Below are positions 44,129-56,385 of a stretch of DNA of 64,000 nt, one piece after another. Under the pieces are notes generated by a model. It was given only the letters and a program-made list of their open reading frames with translations. It ran no database searches and was not told where the DNA came from. Each line of letters begins with the position of its first letter. Within the stretch, counting starts at the first letter, position 1. The DNA comes from Rhipidocladum racemiflorum (taxonomy: Eukaryota; Streptophyta; Magnoliopsida; Poales; Poaceae). A program made the translations under genes and the position numbers. Location: NCBI GenBank assembly GCA_036346355.1, contig CM070584.1:27746039-27810038 (forward strand). Direction: 5' to 3'.

Positions 44129-47100
44129 TGTAACACCCCAAAATTTTACTTTTCCTAAATTCATGTGTGATTTGGCACTTTGGTGAATTTTTGGAATTTT
44201 CTCGAATTTATTTGGATTTATTTGAATTTATTTGAATTTATTCCATTTTGAAATAATTAAAGAATTTAATTTTGCAAATAAAATTTTGTTGGAAATATTT
44301 TATTTGAGTCCCAAATAATTAAAATATTTTCCAGAATTTTTCTGAATTTTTCTTCAGTCTTTGCTATTTTTAATGAATTAAATGAATTATCGGGAATTAT
44401 TTTAAATATTAAATCGCTGAAATTCAACTCGGTCAAGTACTATTCCTCCGATCGAAACAACCTCGAGCCTGACTTCAGTCCACCCGAGCCAACGACTTGA
44501 CCGAATCCACGCTTGAACTCATCCCACGTGGACCGGCTTCTGGACGAGATCCAACGCCATGATCGATCGACCTCGACCCGAAGCCGTGGTCCGATCGGAC
44601 TACCGCGCTTGCCATCGTGGCTTGATCGCGCCACGCGGACGGGCCGCGATTTCGCTGCCCTTCGGGATCCGAAGCCGAGTCCTCCGCCGCCATTGTCAGG
44701 TCAACCTCGCTTCACGCTTACACGAAGCCGAGGCCCCTTTAAATACGCCGCCGCCGCTTATCCGGAAGCGCAAACCGCCTGCACCCGGCGCCCCTTCTTC
44801 ACTCGCCAGCCGCCTGCCGCTCTCTATTGCTCGCCGGAGTAGAGGAGGCCTTCCGGCCGCGTTCTTCGTTGATCTCGGCTGCATCCGCCGTTTTCCGACG
44901 ACACCACACCTAATCGAGATCGCCGTGTCAGCGCGCCGCGCTGGGAGTGCTACCTTCACGCCGGAGTTGCACGGAACGCCAAGACGGAGGTCGCCGCTCG
45001 CTCCTGGCCAAGCTAACGCCTCGCCGCCATCGCCATGAATTCTGATACCGTCCGATTCAGATCGGACCGTCACTTGAGATCACGCTAGATCCTCGACGAA
45101 TTCACTGATTTAGATCCAACGGTTCGTGATTGGCCACGCTCACTCCCGTAAGGCGTACCTGATTCATCCGGGCCGTTGATTTTCGAATCAACGGCCGAGA
45201 TTGTGCCACGCTGCCTTGAAGTTGGACCGACGCGTCGCCGGCCCACGCCATGCCAGGTAGACGACACACGCGCCCGCGTGTCGCAGGGCCGCATGTCGCT
45301 GGCTAATCAGCCAAGCGCCGACGCCACCCATGACATCACAGTGGGTCCTACATGTCAAGACTGTGGCCGAGTCCTCGCCGACGCCGGGCCGATGACGCCA
45401 CCCGAAAGTGGTCCCACATGTCGCCTTCACGTGGAGTCGGATCGGTCCACGGTGCGGACCGAAAGCAAACCGGGACCACGCCCATGGATCGCACGACGCC
45501 ACCAACCAATCAGAGGCTGCCACGTTGTCCATGCCGACGCAATAATTAATTTCCAAAAAGAAAATGATTTATTAATTCGAAATAATGATTTGCATTTTGT
45601 TTCAAACTTCAAACGCTTATAACTTTTATGCTTCAACTCGATTTGAGTGGTTCAAATTTCTAAATTTGTATAAAATTGAGATCTACCTAAATATGAATTT
45701 TATTTAATTTTTGACTAAAGTTTTTCTCTGTAATATTATTTAATTGATTATTTAAACTTTAATAAATCATAACTTTTGCATTTTAACTCCGATTTGAACG
45801 ATTCCAGTTTCTAAAAATCCAGAAAATTATGTTCTTCTGTTTATGGTTTTTATTTGGAGTTTTGGGATCTTTTGCCTAGTGTTTATTTGTGTATTTGCTA
45901 TTTGCACGCTTTTACGAGTAGACGTTAGGCTCTAAGGATTCAAGGAGAAGTGTTGACTCGTGATCCAACTCAAGACCAAGAGCAAGTACTTTTGAAGGCA
46001 AGTTGTGCTTGACCATGTTGATCCTATTTAAATCTATTTTGATTTAAACTAATGCATGCTAGATCAATTAGAAAGATACTTGTTTAAACATGGGGGTTAG
46101 ATAAATACCAATTTGTCAGTATGACACCTTGATTATCTGTATGTGCCATGACCCTTTGTCACCCTAGTTGTGGATTACTAGTTGGACATTATTGTTGCCA
46201 ACATGGGTTTAGGACCGACGAGTAATACACGCTTAGACTCAAGACGTGCTCATGACATGATTTTGGACAATCAAATGCTAATATGGACTTAATGATATAT
46301 TGAACCTGTTTTTGGAAAAGTATCATGTGATGTTGATGGCACGTGGTGCATGGTAATCAACCGGGTTTGATAAACGCTGACGGGCATGTGGCAAGAGTAA
46401 TCGTGGCCGCTGTGGCAAATCGGGATGTTGATTTGGTTTTTCTAGTAGTCTTGCTCGGTCACTCTAAGGACTTAACCTTGCAAGCCTTTGAACTGGTCAT
46501 ACTTGCAACCACATGGTCGGAATGGACCGCTTCTAGCTGACTAAGTCGCTAAGGACTCACTTGTGGAGCCTCAGGGTGTCGGGCTACACCGCTTGTGTGA
46601 TTGTATCGGGGAGCCAGACGTGGTCGTGGGCCGATACCCATCTAACGGTGTGTTGGTCCCATACTTCGCCTGGCTAAGGGAAGGGATGGTGTAGAGCACG
46701 AATCGAGAGGACCACTGTGTTGTTTGAGGCTTCCAAAGGCTTTGTTACTGAACTCGCCTTTGTGGTGTTTGATCAGATCTGTGGGTAAAGTGCATAACCT
46801 CCAGAGTGTAGAATCTATTTAAATGAGTCCACTGTGATCGACAATGCTCTGGAATTACCAAGGGTTAGACTTTCTAAAAAATAACTTGGTTTTGAAAGGT
46901 GGGTTGGTTTAACAATGAAGATGATGGAAATGTGGTTTAGGATGGGAAAAATGTTTGTTAAACTTCTTGAAAGTTATTTATGCTTTACTTATTTCTACCG
47001 CTAATCTACTTTTATTACTTGTCAAAAGTTGTTTATCGCAAATATACCTTGAGCTATTCCTTTGTACCAAGCCATGCATATAGTATATTAGCTTGCATTC

Positions 47101-47485
47101 TGTGCATGACTTGTTGAGTACCAAGTATCACCCCTTGCCTCAACACAATACCGCTTGAAGAGGAGACTACGCTGGATGAGGATTTCCAAGAGGACCCGCT
47201 TTACTTAGGGATGCGAGCCTCCAATTGCCTCGAGATAATGGATGGCGCCAACAAGTTTATTTGATTTTCCGCTGCTATTATTTCTCTTTAATAAGTTTCG
47301 CTTGCAAGGCATACATTTGTATCTTGGCCATAAGGTCAAGTAACCCTTGATTATTTAAATAAAGTACTTTGATAGTATCGATTGCATGATTGTGATATAT
47401 ACTGATGTTAAGATCGTGCACTAGCTGCTCGACTAGGTGTCGAATACACAGAGGGTCCGGATTTGCAAATTCTGGGTCCCGGCTA
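44129..47485 (+). repeat. 3' LTR of Tekay-like copy 3 (3,357 bp)
   Basis: Colinear with 35811-39208. The terminal bases read GGTCCCGGCTA instead of GGTCCCGACA, so the end is mutated, but AAATT follows directly. Confidence 0.88.
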
Positions 47486-48198
47486 AAATTGCAAGGCACG
47501 CCTGCACTTCTATCGTGCAAAAGCGATACATTGCTCGAGTTCATAAAGTTTGGATTGAGTTGAGAAAACCCAGGCGCAAAGAGGAGAACTGGTAGTTTAG
47601 CTTTCCTTTTTCCAATATTTTATTTCTGGCGTCTTGTTCCACAGGTATTATTTACAAAAGTTATTTTGTATGGTGAGTCACATTGTTGTGTTCTTGGTTC
47701 AGTACACATTATTTTGTACTTTTTATGCTTCTTATTGATGTTTTTGCTTCGTGTAGATACCGACTTAAGTGTTCGTCGGTTCTGTCAAAAGCCATGTCGG
47801 CGTCGAGCTCGGTGGTTGCCAATGCGAGGCGGAGTAATTTGCCCTAAGCGCCATGTGGATGCTCAAACCTGCTACTCCACCAAAGGCGCCAAATAACGGA
47901 CGAGCGTTCTATAGATGCCCAAATTTCTTTGTACGTCTAAATGTATTTCGATATCTTCATATTTCGATGATTATTCTCTTGCTCCAGTTTTAAATAGCCA
48001 TGCTCACACTGTCGTGTAGTCTACCGGATGCCAATATCAGCAGTGGGCAGACGGTATAAATACACCGACATCTTTAAACAGGACGCTTCCAATGGTAGAG
48101 CAGAGGACGGATCTCGCGCAGGAACTTAACAGGCTAACGGTACGAGAATTACCGCAAAGAGAGGGAGTTTGGCCTGAACAAAAAGAAAACCGTGAAGC

Positions 48199-48203
48199 GT
48201 ATG
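48199..48203 (+). repeat. Left TSD (GTATG) of the second Ty1 element
   Basis: GTATG precedes the LTR and recurs at 58040-58044. Confidence 0.92.
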
Positions 48204-49856
48204 TGTGAATCATGTGATGAAAAATTGGCTTGATCATGTGATGAAAAATTGGCTTGATAATGTGCTGAAAAATTGATTAGGTTTAATCTTGCAAAATTGC
48301 TTGCATAAAGGGCCAAACATTCAAACATCCAAAAACAGAGACTTTGCATTTGCGCCAGACCAAACATCCAAAAAACAGTGAGTTTCACATGTATGACAGA
48401 CCAAAGTCTTTGGTCTGTCATAAACGTGATTTTGATGCTTTTACGCTTGTTCAAGAAATCGCGTTTTTCCCATGCATGACGGACCAAATTTTTTGGTCCG
48501 CCATACACATGCTTTTTGGCGATCTCATTTTTCCCATGTATGACAGACCAAACTCTTTGGTCTGTCATACACATGTTGATAGCAAACTCATACTTCCCAT
48601 GTACGACAGACCAAATGTTTTGGTCTGTCATACACATGCTTTTGGCGGTTTTGAGCAAAATTGAAATGGTTTGAATTTGAAATTATGAAATTTGTGATGA
48701 TTTCATGATGCGTGTTTTGAAGTGGACTTTATGCAATGCTCATGTGAGTAGTTGCATGGATTGACATTGAGTCAAGTCGTGGACTTGTGCTCGGATTTGT
48801 TTTGTGGTTTGTTCATGTGCAGGTATTGCTCGAAGACGAATGTGGTCGATGACGGGACCGGAACTAGGTTCATGGAGGAACTGAGGTTCGGGACTAGGTT
48901 CGGGAGGAACCGAGGTCTTGGTGGTCAAGGATGTCATGCGGGGCGTTCGGGCTAAGGGAATGGTGCACATGAAGAATGGTTAGTCACGTGAGAATGGCAG
49001 GAGGTCATTCGCGTGCAAAGTGTTAGTCACGTGAGTATGGCAGGTGGCCATACGGCGTGCAAAGTGTTAGTCACGTGAGTATGGTAGGGTTACCATGCAG
49101 CGTGCAAGAGTTGTACTCGGCCAGGTTGGGCCAAGTAGAGTTGTGTTGAATCACGGATTCCTTCTAGGGAATAGGAATCGTATTCGAGAACTCTTTGTGG
49201 GTTGGTGCTTTAAATAGGTGGGGGTCTCTGTTGAAAGGTACCAAGCGAGCTAAGCGCATCAAGCCTTGAGCTTGGTTTTAGGGTTTGTACTCTTTTGATG
49301 AGAGTACTTTAGACAAAAGAAATAAAGATCAATTCTTCTAGTTCCGCATTGCTTCAACGTTCTCTTTTTGGTTCTTGTTTGCATGCTTGTTCTAGTTCTA
49401 GATTGGTTTTTGTTCTTTAAGTTTTATCTTGATTTGATCCATCAAAACCTCTCTAGGGTATTGATCTAGTGTTTCTCAAAGTCTAGTTGATCAATCTTTT
49501 GTCGTTCTTGTTTAATCTTGAAGTTTTGATTAGATTGATTCTCGTCAAGTTCTGGATCAGCAAGATTGCGAAGCTCATAACTTTTGATCCGTAAGTCCGA
49601 TCGAGCTGATTCTTTTTGGGTTCGATTCGTATTGGAATCTAGTTTCTTGTGTCCAAATTTCAGATCAATCTAACGGTTGGATCTCTGAGAATTCGCGTTT
49701 TACCGAACCTCTGTCATTCTGTTTTTGTCGAAAACGAGGCAATTATTTGGTTCTGTTTTAGGGGTGAACTTTTAATAGGTCAAGAATTTGGTTTTAGCTT
49801 CCGCACAATCATTCACCCCCCCTCTGATTGCTATATTCGTATACTTCGATCCTACA
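48204..49856 (+). repeat. 5' LTR of the second Ty1 element (1,653 bp)
   Basis: TGTGAATCATG start, GATCCTACA end. Contents: a triplicated GATGAAAAATTGGCTTGAT block at the start (48205-48280), four hairpin palindromes (48392-48632), three CACGTGAG-containing repeats of about 45 bases (48983-49110), and a TATA-like CTTTAAATAGG near 49208. Confidence 0.95.
48392..48632. repeat. Array of four hairpin palindromes in the LTR
   Basis: Units at 48392-48422, 48475-48505, 48539-48569 and 48602-48632. Each has arms of the form TATGACAGACCAAA and TTTGGTCTGTCATA around a short centre. Unit 1 is a perfect 31-bp inverted repeat with a one-base centre. The same array lies at about 56575-56815 in the 3' LTR. 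Confidence 0.93.
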
Positions 49857-49858
49857 AG

Positions 49859-49870
49859 TGGTATCGAGCA
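49859..49870 (+). promoter_or_regulatory. Primer binding site of the second Ty1 element, one base short
   Basis: TGGTATCGAGCA two bases after the LTR. The expected initiator methionine site TGGTATCAGAGCA lacks one A here. Confidence 0.8.
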
Positions 49871-49907
49871 AGGTTTCTCTAATCTATCTTAACTGGTGAT
49901 TAGATCA

Positions 49908-51870
49908 ATGGATCGTTATTCGACAAAACCATGTGTGTTCGATGGTGTTGATTTTCAGTTTTGGAAGGCCAAGATGGAGGCGTTCATCCAAGCACAGGGC
50001 TTCACAATTTGGGAGAAGGTCTACAAGCCATATGAAGTCCCTGCAAACGACAACGTCAACGACACCAATCGCACACATGTTGAAGCAAATAGCAAGGCGC
50101 GCAACTTGATCATCCAAGGCTTGGGACGCAGCGACTTTGATCGTGTGGTTCATCTTCGATCCGCATATGAGGTATGGAAATCTCTTTGTGATTACCATGA
50201 GGGTTCTAACACTTGTCAAAGAGGTTCGCCAAGATATTTACAAAAAAGAATACATGCGTTTTGAGATGAAACCTAGTGAATCAGTAGATGACTTCTTTGC
50301 ACGTTTCAATAAAATTCTTAGCAATCTACGTCTTTGTTGGAGTTAGTTACAACGATGCTGAAAATGCTCGACAATTGCTTAGTGCTTTGGACATGTCGGT
50401 GTGGGAGATGAAAGTAACATCTATACAAGAATCTACTACCATGAGCACACTCACATTAGATGTTCTTTACTCTAAGTTGAAAACTCATGAGTTGGATGTT
50501 CTTGCCAGGAAGGGTAACATTAAATCAATTGCTTTGATCTCTAACCCTAACATGTCAAATGCAAATTCTTCTTCTAGCTTTGCCTTGTCTTCCATGTCTT
50601 CTTTAACGGATGAGCAACTTGAAGAGTTTCTGAAGAAGATCTGGCACTACTCTCTTCTCGCTTTAACAAAGCTTTGCGAGAATGTGAGAATGAGAAAGAG
50701 AGGTGGTCCTCCAAGATGCTATGAGTGTGGTGACCTCAACCATATTCGCACAAATTGTCCTAAGCTTGCAGGAAAAACATCAAAGGAGGAGAAGGACAAC
50801 GGCAGAAGGAATGAGAAGAAAAGGTTCTCGTCAAATGATAGGAAGAAGAAGAGCTTCATCAACCGCAAGGTGGTTCACCGAGTTCTTTCCACTCTTGAAC
50901 AAGTCAATTTGAAGCGATGTGGACTCGGAGAGCAGCGAAGATGATGCAACTCCAAGCAAGCATGATTTGATAGGATTATGTCTCATGGCAAGCAGCAAGG
51001 ATAGCTTCACCGAGGGCGACCACGACAAATGACTTCAATGAGGTAGATCCCTCTTATGATGAATTAGCTATTGCACGTTGCTCGTCTTGGAAAATTGCTT
51101 GACAAACGTGATAAGAAAATTAAGAAACATGATTTCATTATTGAATCATTGAATGCTGAAATTGCTAGACTTAAGACTTTGATTCCTAGTGATGATACTT
51201 GCAAATCATGTGACTTAATTTACAATGAGCTCACCTTGCTTAGGAAAGAACATGCTCTTTTGTTGCATCTAAATGAGAAAAATGAGAAACATGTTGTACA
51301 TGCTAGCTGTTCCACCGATGATTTGCATAGTTCAACTTCTTGTTCTAAATGCTCAACTCTTGAATTAAAATTGAAAGATGCAAATGCTAGGGTTTCTCAA
51401 TTAACTGATAATTTGCTTTCACATGAAATTCTCTCATGCTCAACTTGTCGCAAGCAAAAAGGAAAAGTAGATGTTCCTGCAATAATTGTTTAACTCTTGC
51501 TAAGAAAGTTGATTACTTGCAAAATTCTTTGGAACGTTTCACTAATGGCAAGAAGAAGTTGAACATGATTTTGGATCAATCTAAGGTTAGCACAAACAAG
51601 AGAGGTTTAGGTTTTGATCCTTATGCCACATATGAAACTAAACCTACTGCATTGTTCAGGCTCCTTGCAAAATTGAGTTATCTAATGAGCCTAAGAAAAT
51701 TGCTTTTCAATCTGCTGGTTTTTATCTTCTACTATGATGAATGCAAAATGTGCTTTTCTTGTTAAAGCTAAACATCATGTCAAGTACACTTGCACTCATT
51801 GTGGTAGAGATGGACACTTAGTAGATTTTTGCTTTAGACTAGCCAAACAAAGAAAAGAAGGAAAGAACTG
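49908..51870 (+). pseudogene. Ty1 gag, frameshifted
   Basis: ATG at 49908 begins MDRYSTKPCVFDGVDFQFW, the usual Ty1 gag start. Order: FWKAKMEAFIQAQGF (about 49960), SDFDRVVHLRSAYEVWKSL (about 50130-50185), then in the next frame YKKEYMRFEMKPSESVDDFF, then the third frame with STTMSTLTLDVLYSKLKTHE (about 50435-50495), zinc knuckle CYECGDLNHIRTNC (about 50718-50759), a coiled coil (about 51070-51420) with Cys pairs, and a second Cys/His motif CTHCGRDGHLVDFC (about 51790-51832). At least four one-base frame changes occur (near 50210, 50340, 50940, 51490). Gag packages the RNA. Confidence 0.88.
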
Positions 51871-53090
51871 AGGCTAGGTCAAATTTCAGCAAAGCACATT
51901 TTTATGCGCCTAGAGTGATGAAAACACCTTCTGTTCCTACAAACATGGGAAAAGGCAAATCTGATTTTGTGCATAAAAATTATCGTGTTGTACCCTCTTT
52001 GTTGTGCGTCGTGTGTCTCAAGATCTTGGATTCCCAAAAATCTCATTCCTAACCCAAGATCGAGGCCTCGACATGTTTTGCTATGTAGGCTTCTCGCGCA
52101 AGGAAGGAGAACATATGGCTAGTGGATTCGGATGCTCACGCCACATGTCCGGTGATAAGAATTGGTTCTCCTCCTCACTCGTGCATCTCGTCTTTGAAAG
52201 TGTTACTTTTGGAGATGCTTCTTCCTCTTTTGTTGTGGCAAAAGGTACTGAAAGGTAAGTGACAAGTTTATGTTCAAGGATGTGGCTCTTATTGAAAACT
52301 TGAAATATAACTTGCTTTCTGTCTCTCAAATGCTTGATGAAGATCTTGAGATAAGCTTTAAGAAAAATGAATGCAAAGTGCTAGATGCTTCAGGTGATCT
52401 TGTGTTCAAAATTTCTCGTTTTGGAAGAGTCTTTAAAGCTGATTTTGATGCATCACCTTCTTCTAAGCATAGGTGTCTAATTGCCAATGTTTCTAAAGAT
52501 TTATTCTTTTGGCATCGTAGACTTGGTCATGTTGGTTTTGATCATCTTACTCGTGTAAGTGGTTTAGATCTTATACGTGGCTTGCCTAAGCTTAAGGGTG
52601 ATAGCAATCTAGTATGTTCTTCTTGTAGACATGGTAAGATGATTGCAGGTTCACATCCACCTCTTACCATAGTGATGACAAACGCTCGGGACAGCTTCTA
52701 CATCTTGATCTGATTGGACCATCTCGAGTTCAATCCTTTGGAGGCAAACGGTATGTGCTTGTGATTGTTGATGATTTTTCTAGATACTCTTGGGTATACT
52801 TTATGGCATCTAAGGATGAGGCTTTTAGTCATTTTAGAAGTCTTGTTCTTAGGCTTTCTATTGATCATCCAGGAGCTCTCAAAGCTATTAGAAGTGATAA
52901 TGGAACTGAATTCAAAATTGCTTCTTTTGATCACTTTTGTCTTGAAAAGGAATTGATCATCAATTTTCATCTCCTAGAGTGCCTCAACAAAATGGTGTAG
53001 TTGAAAGGAAAAATAGAACGTTGGTTGAGATGGCTAGAACCATGTTAGATGAACATCACACTCCTAGAAACTTTTGGGCTGAAGCGATTT
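51871..53090 (+). pseudogene. Ty1 pol: protease and integrase
   Basis: The protease is marked by a Cys-Ser-Arg-His-Met stretch followed by SGDKNWFSS (about 52130-52170) where DSGCSRHMTG-type sequence is usual; the Asp motif reads GFGCS here after an indel. GAG-pre-integrase follows (NLKYNLLSVSQM, about 52300; FFWHRRLGHVGFDHL, about 52505-52550; CSSCRHGKM, about 52617-52645). Integrase core: VIVDDFSRYSWVYFMASKDE (about 52760-52820), IRSDNGTEFK (about 52888-52917), QNGVVERKNRTLVEMARTML (about 52990-53050). Indels near 52255, 52690 and 52970, and a stop at about 53096, break the frame. Confidence 0.88.
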
Positions 53091-55235
53091 CAAGTTGATG
53101 TTATGTTTCAAACCGTGTGTTTTTGAGATCAAAATTGGGTAAGACTCCATATGAGCTTCGGTTTGGACACAGGCCTACTGTTTCTCACTTTAGGGTTTTT
53201 GGATGCAAATGCTTTGTCTTGAAATCTGGAAATCTTGATAAATTTGAAGCTAGATCAATGGATGGCTTTTTCCTTGGATATCCTGCTCATACTCGTGGCT
53301 ATCGTGTGCTTGTTTTGGAGACTAACAAAATTGTGGAAACTTGTGAAGTTACTTTTGATGAGGCTAGTCCGGGCACTAGTCCAAGTGATGCAGGTCTGCA
53401 GGCATATGTTCAGGGGGAGAAAATCTTTGAAGATAATGATGATGTTGAAGATGAGGTCTTGACTATTTCTAATGCACAACAAGCTGTAGCACCTTTGGCA
53501 CCTACTACTACATCACCTACAGCTAACCATCCTCAAACTACAACATCATCTGTACATGCTGAAAATGAAGAAGGAGAAGGAGAAGTCTCAAAAGCCAATG
53601 CTCCCTTGCACATTCAGAAAATGCATCCATCTGAACAAATGATTGGAGACCTAAATGAGAGAGTCACTCGATCCAGGTTTATTCATTCTGACACTCATAC
53701 TCATTCTGCTTTAGTTGCTTCTTTTGAACCCAAAGATATATCTCATGCATTATCTGACGAATCTTGGATCAATGCCATGCATGAAGAATTAAAGAATTTT
53801 GAACGAAATAAAGTTTGGAAACTTGTCTCACCACCTCCAGATTTTAATGTCATTGGAACTAGATGGGTTTTCAAAAATAAACAAAGTGAGGATGGTGTTG
53901 TTGTTAGAAACAAGGCTAGATTGGTTGCTCAAGGTTACTCTCAAATTGAAGGCTTAGATTTTGATGAAACCTTTGCTCCTGTTGCTAGAATTGAAGCCAT
54001 TAGAATCCTTTTAGCTTTTGCTGCATCCAAAGGTTTCAAATTGTATCAAATGGATGTGAAAAGTGCTTTTACGAATGGCTACATAAATGAGGAGGTTTAT
54101 GTCAAGCAACCACCTGGTTTTGAAAATCCAAAGTTTCCAAATCATGTGTTCAAACTAACAAAAGCTTTGTATGGTTTGAAACAAGCCCCTAGAGCATGGT
54201 ATGATAGGCTAAAAACCTTTTTACTTGAAAAGGGCTTTTTAATGGGAAAGGTTGACAAAACTCTCTTTTTACTCAAGCAAGGCAATGATCAACTATTCGT
54301 TCAGATTTATGTTGATGATATTATCTTTGGTGGTTCATCTCATGTTTTAGTGTCGAGTTTTCAGAAACAATGAGGAAGGAGTTTGAGATGAGTATGATGG
54401 GTGAGTTGACATACTTTTTGGGATTTCAAATCAAGCAAACGAAGGATGGTACTTTTGTGCATCAAAGCAAATATACAAGAGACTTGCTACATCATTTTGG
54501 GATGGAAAGCGACAAGCCGATCATGACACCTATGGAGAGCACTTGCGCACTTGACCACGATGAAGATGGTGAGCCGGTTGATCAAAAGGAATATAGAAGC
54601 ATGATAGGTTCACTTTTGTACCTCAACGCATCAAGGCCGGATATACAATTTCTGTGTGCTTGTGTGCTCGTTTTCAAGCTTCCCCACGTGGGTCACACCG
54701 ACAACCTGTCAACAGGATCTTCAGTTATCTTCATGGAACTCAAGATTTTGGCATTTGGCTTTCTGCTTCCTCAGGCATTAGTTTGAGATCTTATTCTGAT
54801 GCTGATTTTGGAGGATGTCGGATTGATAGGAAGAGCACTTCTGGTTCATGTCACTTCTTGGGAAATTCTCTCATTGCATGGTCATCTAGAAAGCAATCTT
54901 CATTTGCACAATCAAGCTGTTGAATCTGAATATGTGGCTGCTGCTAGTTGTTGTTCTCAAATTCTTTGGATAGTAGCTACACTTAAAGATTATGGGGTTA
55001 TTTTGGATAGTGTTCCTCTTACGTGTGATAACACTAGTGCAATTTGCATTGCTAAGAACCCTGTGCAACATTCAAGAACAAAACATATTGACATCAGATT
55101 TCACTTTCTTAGAGATCATGTTGAAAAGGCAACATTGTGCTTCATCATGTGGATCTTGAACATCAATTGGCAGACATTTTCACAAAACCTTTGTCTTCTT
55201 CTCGTTTTGCTTTTATTCGGGGAGAACTTGGAATT
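53091..55235 (+). pseudogene. Ty1 pol: integrase C-terminus, RT and RNase H
   Basis: A long frame from 53117 to 54373 holds the integrase tail ([29 protein letters not shown]), a variable linker, then [34 protein letters not shown] (about 53915-53975), [20 protein letters not shown] (about 54048-54107), [14 protein letters not shown] and the catalytic YVDD (about 54309-54320). RNase H follows across two frame changes: SMIGSLLYLNASRPD, then SDADFGGCRIDRKSTSGS (about 54795-54850), then VESEYVAAASCC and NPVQHSRTKHIDIRFHFLRD (about 55060-55120). Breaks lie near 54370, 54650, 54920 and 55130. Confidence 0.9.
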
Positions 55236-56385
55236 GTTCATCCAATGGGATTGTTTTGAGGGGGAGTTTCTTTGCCAAGTTCTTTCACTTGATGAGCTCA
55301 CTTTATCATATTTCTTTATATACTATATAATTGAGCTAATATATGATAATCTAAATTGTCTCACTTGAACTAAGAATGACATTGCGAAATTCACGATCGA
55401 TTGCCTATAGCTAAATACTCTGTGATATCTTACTCTTCTAGGCTTGATATTGAATCCTCTTAACAAATTTGGGCTATGAAGCAAGTGTGGTTTCAACTTT
55501 ACTCTTTCATAAGACCATTTAATCATTTTTGCATGTTTATAATCAAAGAAAAAAAGAAAAGGGAATAAAAAAAAGGGGGTGTTAAAAGCAAAAGCTTCAA
55601 GTTGTATGCTTCAGGCATGCTTTCCTTAAAAAATAAGATGTATGCTTCAAGCATGCCATTCCCTCAAAGATAAGATGTATGCTTCAAGCATGCCACTCCT
55701 AGAAAATAAAAGAAGTATGCTTCAAGCATGCCACATGCGATTTATTGTTTAAAGATTAAATTGGTCTACTAGATTGGAGTTGAAACTACTTGCTCGCCCT
55801 AAGTTGTTAGTTGCTTCAATTTTTTAAAGCCTTGCTTTTTCTGCTAAGATCTTGCTTAGTACTTGGCTATAGTTGACTAAATTGAGGTTGAGATGCATGT
55901 TATTCCCTAACTTGTTAAAATCACTTCAAGATCATGTATTTTGCATATTATGTGATATATAAGGTTATATGATCGAATGAGCTCATCTTTTCCTATCTTG
56001 GCACTCCCTTGTTTCTCCTTGTGAAATCATTGCTGCAAAAAGAAAAATTTTGAACAAATTCTCTCTTTTGTACTCTTGATGAATCCATTGTCAAAGGGGG
56101 AGATATTTTGGGAATATTTGAGAAGTTCAAAGAAAAAAGGGAAAAAGTTTTTTTTTGGAAATTTGAGCTTTTTGGGAAAAGTTTGGAGAATTTTGGAATT
56201 CCTGGACACATTGCACATTCACACACATTTTCATTCTCAGGGGGAGATTTTGTTTTGCCTTTTTGTCAAGGGGGAGGTTCTGTGTTTTGGTGTTAATCCT
56301 TTGGATCTCAAAATCTTTTAAAAACAGAGAATGCCAATGTTCAAATCTAAAGTGGTGTTGCCAATGTTTTCATCAAGGGGGAGAT
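55236..56385 (+). other. 3' non-coding region of the second Ty1 element
   Basis: No ORF. It contains a tandem repeat of TGTATGCTTCAAGCATGC (about 55598-55735, four copies about 45 bases apart, each with the palindrome ATGCTTCAAGCAT) and five GGGGGAG tracts at about 55258-55270, 56094-56105, 56237-56250, 56266-56280 and 56374-56384. Only the last adjoins the LTR. Confidence 0.75.
56374..56384 (+). promoter_or_regulatory. Polypurine tract of the second Ty1 element
   Basis: CAAGGGGGAGA directly before the 3' LTR start TGTGAATC. Confidence 0.85.

Larger units (their letters stand above)
35811..47485 (+). mobile_element. Tekay-like Ty3 element, complete, degraded (copy 3)
   Basis: Two LTRs of about 3.4 kb, primer site, gag, pol and polypurine tract in standard order, and a 5-bp target duplication. 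The internal region is riddled with single-base indels, so no long frame survives. It is inserted in the upstream region of GRF gene 1 of the MULE. Confidence 0.9.

Noticed and set aside
48392..48632. Hairpin array as a tRNA or miRNA gene cluster
   Set aside because: No tRNA consensus boxes, and the stems lie in an LTR and are duplicated in the partner LTR; a small-RNA source remains possible but unproven.
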